NCBI GenBank assembly: GCA_946184925.1
Contig: CAMHHL010000008.1
Coordinates: 1-52,695, forward strand
Reading direction: 5' to 3'
Length of the DNA stretch: 52,695 nt
Origin: an uncultured Clostridia bacterium
GTDB taxonomy: Bacteria > Bacillota > Clostridia > Oscillospirales > Acutalibacteraceae
The translations under genes and the position numbers were made by a program. The notes under the pieces were generated by a model. That model was given only the letters and a program-made list of their open reading frames with translations. It did no database searches and was not told where the DNA came from. How positions within the stretch are numbered: position 1 is the stretch's first letter; each line of letters begins with the position of its first letter. Shown here one piece after another: positions 19,144-27,069 of this stretch.

Positions 19144-19785
19144 TTAAGCCAGCATAGCCTTTGTCTTGCTGAGGAATGAGAGATAAAGGAAATACTGAAC
19201 GATGCTGATGATACCTGAAATAATAGCGATGATTGCGGCAGCAACTGTAACACCGGTGTTGGTAAAGATCATTGAAAGGATTTTTGCAATAACAACAAGC
19301 GCATAAGAAACAATGATAAGCATGTAGAGTGTAGCACCCTTGTTCTGAACGTCAACGTTGCCAACCTTATTAGCGAGGTTGATGCATCCCTGAATGACGA
19401 AGATTGTGATGAAGAGGTTAACTACATCGGAAACAATTGTAACGATTGTCTGGAAGGTGTTGTTGTTTGAGAAGAAGCCGCCGATGAAAGAAAGCACAAT
19501 TCCTGCAATAATAAGGAAGAATGCGGTCTTGAATGAGGGCTCATCCTTTGAAGCCTTGTTAACACCGATAATCATGATGATAAAAGCGATGATAGCAAGA
19601 ACGCCTGCGGCGAGAGCGAATACGAGAAGTCCGCCGCCGGAAACAGCTAAACCTGCTCCGCTTTTAGACTTGATGACAAAAAAGCCGAAAACAATCATAA
19701 GCGTGCTGCAGATTGAAGCGATAAGCGCCAGAATCTCGGCAGTAAAGATTTTCTTTACGCCTTCATAAGCATTTGTTAATTTCAT
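19144..19785 (-). CDS. Multi-pass membrane protein, unknown function
   Basis: Several hydrophobic segments; RBS aaaggag upstream; terminator downstream. Confidence 0.75.
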   Translation of the reverse strand: MKLTNAYEGVKKIFTAEILALIASICSTLMIVFGFFVIKSKSGAGLAVSGGGLLVFALAAGVLAIIAFIIMIIGVNKASKDEPSFKTAFFLIIAGIVLSFIGGFFSNNNTFQTIVTIVSDVVNLFITIFVIQGCINLANKVGNVDVQNKGATLYMLIIVSYALVVIAKILSMIFTNTGVTVAAAIIAIISGIISIVQYFLYLSFLSKTKAMLA

Positions 19786-19953
19786 TTCATTTTCTCCTTT
19801 AAAAAGATTTTTTAAACAACAAATTAATGCTGTTTTAAATGTGATAAGATTATGCGAAAACCAATCGCATACTCTTATTCGTAAAGTATTATAACAGATA
19901 TTTGCGACATTTTCAAGTGTTTTATTGTATTAATATGTAAAAGCGCAAAAAGA

Positions 19954-20359
19954 TTATTCAGAACCTTTGAGATCTTCGACCATATCAATCTTTTTGTTTC
20001 GCCGAGCGACCATCAGGCTGACAAGCAGCGATACGCCGAAGGTAAGCATAACCGAAACGCCATAGGTGAGCAAGCCGAGCATAAGCCTTGTCGAGGTTTT
20101 CATCGAGCATATCATCGGTGATTAACATTTTGCGAAGGCTTTCGTCAAAAAACTCTTTTGGTACGGTGGTTTTTTTGAGCTCCTTAATATAGGTATACTC
20201 AATCCTGTTACGCATCACGCTTCTCAGCTTCTTCGGAGAAATATATGCGTATCCAAAGGTGGTATAGTCCGGCATCAGCTGGTTTTTGTCGGCAACGCAA
20301 ATCATATGCTCGCCGCTCGTGTATGTTCTTGTAACGTTTTCAAATTCTACAATAGCCAT
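19954..20359 (-). pseudogene. Collapsed ABC-transporter locus: ATPase N-terminus joined to FtsX/MacB-like permease fragment, then frameshift
   Basis: MAIVEFENVTRTYTSGEHMI (ATPase start) runs into DYTTFGYAYISPKKLRSVM (permease-like); C-terminus LGLLTYGVSVMLTFGVSLLVSLMVARRNKKIDMVEDLKGSE* lies in another frame ending at 19954. Confidence 0.82.
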
Positions 20360-20409
20360 ATGATTCTCCAATTCGGTTAGCTAACGCTAACTAACGCTTT
20401 CGAAATAAA

Positions 20410-20435
20410 CGCTTGCGCCTTGAGCAACGCAAGCG
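20410..20435. repeat. Perfect 8-bp stem inverted repeat upstream of the ABC remnant
   Basis: cgcttgcg (20410-20417) / cgcaagcg (20428-20435); flanked by ttagc/gctaa words. Confidence 0.5.
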
Positions 20436-20557
20436 AGTGGTTAGCTTGACCTAACTATATTATACAACATCAGTTATTTTTGTCAAGAAAGAATTGAAAA
20501 CAATCAAAGCTGTTAAATATTTAAGAAATTATAATTCTAATATAGAATTATAACATG

Positions 20558-21775
20558 CTATCTTCGATGCTTTCTCATATATTCCGCAGTTCTGTGAAGA
20601 GTTTCGGCGTTATAAATCTGCTCAACATGACCTGCAAAGTCAAGTCCGTAGCGGTTTTGCATAGCGTCAAACTGAGCTTTTAGCTCCGCTTCACGGTTCA
20701 GGCGTGAGGTTTCGAGATAATCCTCGAGTGAAAGCTGACGTTCCGTTTCGTCAGAGAGATTGTATATACCTGCTCCGATGAGACGAATCGGGCGTTTTTC
20801 GACCTCGCGAAAAAGTAATGAAGCCTCGCGGAAGATGTCAAGCGCTGTATCGCACTGAACAGGACTTTTTGAGCGCGATATGCTTTTCATATCCGAAAAA
20901 GTGATTTTGAGCGAAACGCCGTTTCCATGAAGCCCATGACGCTTTGCTCTATGTTCAACGCAAAGTGAAATCAGAAACAACACATCCCCGAGCAGTACTT
21001 CGTCGAAAACATCCTGCTGAAAGGTCAGCTCGCGGCTGATTGATTTTGCATTCTGAGGCAAATACGGAGTGACCTTGCGGTTATCTATTCCGAAGGAGAG
21101 CTGAGCGAGCCACCTTCCCTGCTTGCCAAGCAGGCGAGCGACTTCGTCCTGCTTTTGTTGAATATCCCTGACGGTGTGAATCCCGGCAGCGTGAAGCTTT
21201 TCTGCGGTTTTTTCGCCGACGGTGTAAAGCTCGCGAACATCACGGTCAATCATCAATTCAACGAACGCTTTCTCGTCCGGAATCTCAAAATAACCGTCGG
21301 GCTTTTTCTCCTCACTGGCGGTTTTCGCGGCAGTTTTTGAATATGCGACACCAACGGAACAGGTCAGCCCGAGCTCAGCAAAAGTTCTGCGCTTGATTGT
21401 CCGGGCAATCTCACAAGCGCCGTCAAAGCTTCCTGCGCGTTCCGTAACATCGAGATATGCCTCATCAAGCGCTATCGCCTCGGACGCGGTTGCATAGGAA
21501 TCCCATATTTCATGAAGCGCGGCGGAGACAGCCCTGTATTTCTCAAAATTCGGATGCATATAAATTCCGCCGGGGCAGCGCATATACGCCTCTTTGATAT
21601 TCATTCCGGACCGAACACCGTATTTTCTGGCTTCGTAGCTGCATGTCGCGGCGACACCGCGCTCGTTCGGGAGCGAACCGATTATTAGCGGCTTTCCCCG
21701 CAGTGAGGGATTATCTCGTATCTCTACGGAAGCATAGAAAGCGTCCATATCAACGTGTATTATAATTTGATTCAT
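20558..21775 (-). CDS. dinB: Y-family DNA polymerase IV
   Basis: IIHVDMDAFYASVEIRDNPSLRGKPLIIG, ATCSYEARKYGVRSGM, SIALDEAYLDVT-type motifs. Confidence 0.95.
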   Translation of the reverse strand: MNQIIIHVDMDAFYASVEIRDNPSLRGKPLIIGSLPNERGVAATCSYEARKYGVRSGMNIKEAYMRCPGGIYMHPNFEKYRAVSAALHEIWDSYATASEAIALDEAYLDVTERAGSFDGACEIARTIKRRTFAELGLTCSVGVAYSKTAAKTASEEKKPDGYFEIPDEKAFVELMIDRDVRELYTVGEKTAEKLHAAGIHTVRDIQQKQDEVARLLGKQGRWLAQLSFGIDNRKVTPYLPQNAKSISRELTFQQDVFDEVLLGDVLFLISLCVEHRAKRHGLHGNGVSLKITFSDMKSISRSKSPVQCDTALDIFREASLLFREVEKRPIRLIGAGIYNLSDETERQLSLEDYLETSRLNREAELKAQFDAMQNRYGLDFAGHVEQIYNAETLHRTAEYMRKHRR

Positions 21776-21817
21776 ACTTTCTCCTCCGTAAAAAAATTTT
21801 GGAATTATACCGCTCCC

Positions 21818-22510
21818 CTATTTTCCGGAAATTTTCAGAGTTCTGAGATATTCCTTCTGTTCGGGAGAAATTCTAAAGCTCTCTATGCTCTTCTGAATTG
21901 TTTTATTATGTGTCCAAGTATCAAGTTTTTTCTCTTTGAGAAATATAACAGCACTGTCGTACTGTTTTGCCAGCGCTGTCGCAAAATACCAAGCTATCAT
22001 CATATTGATGTAGTATTCATCACTGCGGACGGATGCAACCATATTCAGATAGTCAGGGCTGAAAGCATCATCAAGGAAGTGTTCCATCAGCATTTTGATT
22101 CCGAAACGAACTGTATATGTATCGGGACTGTTTAACCAATCGCTGATGAACGGAAGCAGCTCTTCCGTATGCTTTTTGAACGCCTTTGGTGAAAGCTGAT
22201 CGCAGGTCGCCCAATTGTCTATATATGGCAGAAACTCGTTGAGCCCGGCAATCGCCGTATCAAAGTCCTTAATAAGCGATATTATAAACGCGTGGAGTTG
22301 ATTTTCATCAAAATACCGATGAGGAAGATCTGAAAGAAACGTATCAACATCATTCCTCTTTGACAGCTCCTTCGCAAAGGAACGCAGCTCAGGAGTGCGA
22401 ACTCCGACAAAAGACGATTTTTCAACAGTCGGAATAAGCTTGCTCTGGAATTCAAGATACTGCACATCACGCAGCGCAAAAAGGCGGTCTCTGATTTCAC
22501 TGATAATCAT
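21818..22510 (-). CDS. DNA alkylation repair protein (AlkD-like HEAT repeat family)
   Basis: VGVRTPELRSFAKEL...ATCDQL..K.F..H.EELLPFISDWLNSPDTYTVRFGIKMLMEHFL. Confidence 0.9.
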   Translation of the reverse strand: MIISEIRDRLFALRDVQYLEFQSKLIPTVEKSSFVGVRTPELRSFAKELSKRNDVDTFLSDLPHRYFDENQLHAFIISLIKDFDTAIAGLNEFLPYIDNWATCDQLSPKAFKKHTEELLPFISDWLNSPDTYTVRFGIKMLMEHFLDDAFSPDYLNMVASVRSDEYYINMMIAWYFATALAKQYDSAVIFLKEKKLDTWTHNKTIQKSIESFRISPEQKEYLRTLKISGK

Positions 22511-22583
22511 TTTATCCTCCGGTTATATTGATTTTTTTGACAGAATATATATAATTAGTGTATCAAAGAAACGAAAACAGGTG

Positions 22584-23444
22584 ATGAAAATGAGCATAAA
22601 CGAACATACCGGTCTCGCGGAGAGCTTCAAGTCTGCCGGCTTTTCAGCTCAGGAAACGACAGCCGTACTGACTGAAATCGCAAAAATGCGCGCCGAGGAA
22701 AAATCCTTCGCCGAAAAGCTGGAAAAGGACTGGTCGGCAGCTGTCCTAGCGTCGGAATGCTTCTATGCAATTCTCGGTCAGGTAAACGAAGTGTTCACAA
22801 AATATGTCAAAGCCATGTCAGACGAATCATTCGAACCAAAGCGTCACACATACACCGCCCTGAGCAGACTGCAAAGGCGTGCCGCTCAGCAATATATGGA
22901 GATAATCACGCTGGTCAAGAACGGTTTCTCCGACGGCGCGTTCGCAAGATGGCGCTCAATGTATGAGCTTTCGGTCATCAGCTCGTTTATACTGAAATAT
23001 GGCGAAGCTGTCGCCGAAAAATTCATCGAAGCGTCGGAATCGCAGGACAGATACGACTGGGCGATGGCATGCGGCGAGTTTCCGGAGACAAAACGTCACG
23101 TAACCTTCGGCGATATACTGAAGCTATGCGACATGGACACCGAAGTATGGAGAGATAATTACACCGTAGCAAACCAGACGGTTCACGCGTCACCGCAAGG
23201 GACCTTCGGACGGTTGGGCACTCCGGACGGAGAAAAGTTAAACTCCGGACGAAGCGAATACGGTATAGCCGCTCCGGCGATCCAGAGTGCAAACACACTC
23301 GCGCTTGTATCATCAATGTTATTCTCGGTTTTCCCCGAAGAGGACACAATGGAGAAAATGTCGCTTGCCGTAAAATGGCTTGAACAGCTGATAGACATAT
23401 ATTCCGATACTCACGATAAGCTTTTCCCTGATGACGATAACTAG
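22584..23444 (+). CDS. DUF5677-like protein
   Basis: ALSRLQRRAAQQYMEIITLVKNGFSDGAFARWRSMYELSVISSFI is typical of this family; start at ATG 22584. Confidence 0.7.
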   Translation: MKMSINEHTGLAESFKSAGFSAQETTAVLTEIAKMRAEEKSFAEKLEKDWSAAVLASECFYAILGQVNEVFTKYVKAMSDESFEPKRHTYTALSRLQRRAAQQYMEIITLVKNGFSDGAFARWRSMYELSVISSFILKYGEAVAEKFIEASESQDRYDWAMACGEFPETKRHVTFGDILKLCDMDTEVWRDNYTVANQTVHASPQGTFGRLGTPDGEKLNSGRSEYGIAAPAIQSANTLALVSSMLFSVFPEEDTMEKMSLAVKWLEQLIDIYSDTHDKLFPDDDN

Positions 23445-23491
23445 TTCAAATGAGCCGTCGCGTAAAGCGGCGGCTCGGTTGAATATATTGA

Positions 23492-24985
23492 CTAAGTGTT
23501 TTCCGAGGTTGCCGGTTCAGGCGACCTCTTTTTTCCGTTGTATTTTAGGCAGAGCATTGTAAGGTCGTCAAAGCGCTCTGCTTCGCCGACGAAATCCGAA
23601 ACGGAGTTCGCGACATTATTGATAATATCCTTGGGTGAAGCCGACGGGTTTATATTCAGCGCGGCAGTCATGCGCTCCGTTCCGAAGAGTTCTTCATTAT
23701 TATTGTGAGCTTCGGGAATTCCGTCGGTATATACGAACAGAGACTCGCCTTCGCGAAGTGTAAACTCATAGTCGGAAAACTTAACACCTGAAATTCCGCC
23801 GAGAACAAAGCCGTGCCTGTCCTTGAGAACCTCAAACTCACCGTCAATCTTGCGAACCGCAGGATATTCGTGACCTGCGTTCGCCGCGATCACCTTACCC
23901 GAATCAATCTCCAGAATTCCAAGCCAAACGGTGACAAACATATCGGCAACGTTATTTGAACAGATTCTCTCGTTGACGAAGCTGAGAATTTCAGAAGGAG
24001 TTCCACCCATCATAGCCCTGTCGCTGATGAGGATTTTCGACGCCATCATAAAAAGCGCGGCAGGAATTCCCTTTCCCGAGACGTCAGCTATAACCATAGC
24101 AAGGTGATTGTCGTCAATCAGGAAAAAGTCATAGAAATCTCCGCCAACCTCGCGCGCCGTGTGCATTGCGGCGTATATATCGAACTCGTCATTATCGGGA
24201 AAAGCCGGGAAAATTGTCGGAACCATGCCCTGCTGAATCTGCGTTGCAGTGTTGAGCTCGCTTTTGGCGCTTGCCGACGCACGGGATATTTCAGCCTGCT
24301 CTATTACCATTTTGTGACCGTGCTTTGCAATAAGCACGGATATCATCGAAATAATTCCAAACACGAGCAGTCTCGGCAAAAATCCGTGAACCATTACTCT
24401 GAACACTATCGTTGCAAAATCGGTGTCAATCGCGGTAACGGTTGAACGAAGATTGTCGTGAATAATGAGCAGCGAACCCTCCGCAGGATTCGGATAAAAA
24501 TTGAGGTCAATTACACCGTAGAATATTGTCGAAAACGACGCCAAAGCAAGCATGACAATCGAAATCAAGGCAATATTCAGCGTGAAGCCCTTGGAGAAAT
24601 ATCTGCTCGACAGGAGCACGGGCAGCACCATAATCAGGATTACGTTATGGTTAAGCACGCTGAAAAGCCGCGTGCACACCAGCAGGAACGCAATCACCAT
24701 AACATATTTTAACCAACGCTTTTTGCCGTTGAATATTTTGTACAGAATATATGTTACGATAAGCTCCGCAAGTCCCTGAATCGAGAGAATATTCATCCGC
24801 GTCTTGTCGATTGTAAAGATACCGAACAGATTGAGAACCCACGAAACAGCAAGCACAACAGCGCTCGCCAGCAGTACATAAGAAACCAAGTCGTTGGACT
24901 GGATTTCATTCTGCTCAAATATTTCTTTAGTATCATCTGAACCGTAAACCGAAAAGACAGAGCGGATTTTTTTAGCTACTGCCAT
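23492..24985 (-). CDS. Multi-TM SpoIIE/PP2C phosphatase (last gene of the NRPS operon)
   Basis: EVGGDFYDFFLIDDNHLAMVIADVSGKGIPAALFMM; hydrophobic N-terminal half; RBS ggggtga. Confidence 0.93.
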   Translation of the reverse strand: MAVAKKIRSVFSVYGSDDTKEIFEQNEIQSNDLVSYVLLASAVVLAVSWVLNLFGIFTIDKTRMNILSIQGLAELIVTYILYKIFNGKKRWLKYVMVIAFLLVCTRLFSVLNHNVILIMVLPVLLSSRYFSKGFTLNIALISIVMLALASFSTIFYGVIDLNFYPNPAEGSLLIIHDNLRSTVTAIDTDFATIVFRVMVHGFLPRLLVFGIISMISVLIAKHGHKMVIEQAEISRASASAKSELNTATQIQQGMVPTIFPAFPDNDEFDIYAAMHTAREVGGDFYDFFLIDDNHLAMVIADVSGKGIPAALFMMASKILISDRAMMGGTPSEILSFVNERICSNNVADMFVTVWLGILEIDSGKVIAANAGHEYPAVRKIDGEFEVLKDRHGFVLGGISGVKFSDYEFTLREGESLFVYTDGIPEAHNNNEELFGTERMTAALNINPSASPKDIINNVANSVSDFVGEAERFDDLTMLCLKYNGKKRSPEPATSENT

Positions 24986-24988
24986 AAC

Positions 24989-25399
24989 TCACCCCAGATG
25001 TTTTTTAATCTTAAGGATATTGCTGCCGTCCTTATACTCATAGTCGACCATATTCATCGACTTCTTGACAAGAAAGATTCCGAGACCGCCGATTTGTCTC
25101 TCCTCTGCGGAGAGCGTCGTGTCAGGATCGGCTGTTTCAAGCGGATTGAACGGCTTGCCGTTGTCGATAAATGTGATTATCACGGCAAGGGGGTCATCCT
25201 CAAGCTCGAAACGAACAGTAGCGTCGCCCTTGTTGGGGTTATACGCATATCTCGCTATGTTGCCGAAGAGTTCGTCAATCGCGATATCAATCTGCATCTG
25301 AGCTTTCATGGGGCAGCCGAGAGCTTCAAGCTCATCGTTGATAAAATCTGTAACTGTTTCTATATTTTCTATTGCAGCTTCAATAGTCAGTTCTTTCAT
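24989..25399 (-). CDS. RsbW/SpoIIAB-like HATPase (anti-sigma-type kinase)
   Basis: N-box DELFGNIARYAY; G1 FIDNGKPFNP; G2 GGLGIFLVKK. Confidence 0.92.
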   Translation of the reverse strand: MKELTIEAAIENIETVTDFINDELEALGCPMKAQMQIDIAIDELFGNIARYAYNPNKGDATVRFELEDDPLAVIITFIDNGKPFNPLETADPDTTLSAEERQIGGLGIFLVKKSMNMVDYEYKDGSNILKIKKHLG

Positions 25400-25407
25400 T
25401 GAATCAC

Positions 25408-27069
25408 CTAATCCTTTAAAAGCTTTCGCACAGCAATGACAGTCGCCGCTGTTGCCGCCGAAACAGCAAGCACATGGACAACCGCCTTTCGGACAAACGG
25501 AACATTGAAGTCAAGTCCCGAGGAAGAAGCATTAAGCATATGGCGCAGTATCGGCGAAAGATGCTTGCGGTGCACGCTGTGGACATCATCCACCATACGC
25601 AGCTTCATAGAAAGAATCATCGTTTTCCTATTCGAGCAGTCATATTCATCCCAGTTCAAATTCGGGAGCGACGGATTTCCGGTCTTGGCGAAATTAGCCC
25701 ACATACTCATAACGGCTGCCGAAAGATTTTTGTTGGCAGGTTTTCCGGTATAAATAGCCTCATTCGTGTTTCCGAAAACATAAGCAAGCTCGACCGCGTG
25801 ACAAGCTCCCCTGAACGGGATTGAGCTCGGCTCGGTCCAATAGTACATAAAGACCTTTCCGCCGTTTCTGCTGTGATACTCAGCCTGCTTGATGGCAGGG
25901 AGTCTGAACATAATCTCGTTATAAAATTCGGTTATCTTCCAGATGCTGTGCCCCTTGAGCCCCGACATAAAATGATGAACCCTGCGCCTGTCAATCTTAG
26001 TAAGGAGGCGAATGTCATTCTCATACTTCACCGGCATACTGAATCTGTACGGAACGATTCCGCCCAGTTCGCCTACCCAATAGTTAAGCTCGTTGGCATT
26101 TGTACCAATCAGCATATCAACATCGACGGTGTAGCCTTCTTCATACGGAGCATAGGGATCAAGCGGAATCAGCTTGCCGTCGCGCTGCGGGAAATTGTTA
26201 TCGAGGTTTAACTTCTTGTTCAGAGCGATTATTTCGTTGGTGCTGAGTTTCATCAAATCGTTGATGTGACGAACTCCTGTACCTTCAATCAGCTTTCTTG
26301 TATACTCGCGGCACTCAGCCTTTGATGAAGTGAGCGCGACGGAGCCGCTCTGCGCGATAACACGCCTGAACAGTCCTTTTGCCTCCGGGATAATCGGCAG
26401 AAGCGACACGCTGCCGCCGCCTGCCGACTCGCCGAAAATCGTTACGTTATCGGGATTTCCGCCGAAAGCTTGAATATTTTTCTTTATCCAGCGCAGAGCT
26501 TCAATCTGGTCGAGCAGACCGAGGTTGGGAGCGTCGGGATAGTCCTCGCCGCCGGGAATATAGCTCAAATCGACAAAGCCGAGAAGCCCGACACGATAAC
26601 CTACGGTAACAAGAATGATATCGGGATGCGCGCTGACAAAGTTGTGCCCGTTATACAGAGGGTCAGCGGTGCCGCCCCAACCGTAGGAACCGCCGTGAAA
26701 GAAAACCATGACGGTTTTGTCGGCGTCCGGACATGTCTCGTTTAGCCAAATGTTAAGATAAAGGCAATCCTCTCCCTGGGGATAATAAGAAGCCTTCTCG
26801 GACTCCCATTCTGTCTGAACAGGAGATTTACCGTTATAATACGCTTCAAAGACCTCATCGCAGTTATCCGGCGGAACCGGGCGCTTCCAGCGCAGGGAGC
26901 CTACCGGCTGTTTCGCAAAGGGAACGCCTCGAAAGGAAATGATATTATTCCTGCGCTTACCGACGAAAGTACCGTTGAGACATTTTGCGGAGAGCTCAGC
27001 CTCGTATTCGCCGGTAATTTTATTGTTGACGCCGTAGCTTTTTTGAATCTCTGTCTTTGATGTACTCAT
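25408..27069 (-). CDS. Type-B carboxylesterase / para-nitrobenzyl esterase family, hydrophobic C-terminal segment
   Basis: GESAGGGSVSLL nucleophile elbow, FHGGSYGWGG oxyanion region, CHAVELAYVFGN catalytic His region; ATGA overlap with NRPS. Confidence 0.93.
   Translation of the reverse strand: MSTSKTEIQKSYGVNNKITGEYEAELSAKCLNGTFVGKRRNNIISFRGVPFAKQPVGSLRWKRPVPPDNCDEVFEAYYNGKSPVQTEWESEKASYYPQGEDCLYLNIWLNETCPDADKTVMVFFHGGSYGWGGTADPLYNGHNFVSAHPDIILVTVGYRVGLLGFVDLSYIPGGEDYPDAPNLGLLDQIEALRWIKKNIQAFGGNPDNVTIFGESAGGGSVSLLPIIPEAKGLFRRVIAQSGSVALTSSKAECREYTRKLIEGTGVRHINDLMKLSTNEIIALNKKLNLDNNFPQRDGKLIPLDPYAPYEEGYTVDVDMLIGTNANELNYWVGELGGIVPYRFSMPVKYENDIRLLTKIDRRRVHHFMSGLKGHSIWKITEFYNEIMFRLPAIKQAEYHSRNGGKVFMYYWTEPSSIPFRGACHAVELAYVFGNTNEAIYTGKPANKNLSAAVMSMWANFAKTGNPSLPNLNWDEYDCSNRKTMILSMKLRMVDDVHSVHRKHLSPILRHMLNASSSGLDFNVPFVRKAVVHVLAVSAATAATVIAVRKLLKD

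Noticed and set aside
19985-20371. 128-aa ORF as a novel chimeric protein
   Set aside because: Better explained as a deletion/frameshift remnant of an ABC ATPase-permease pair.
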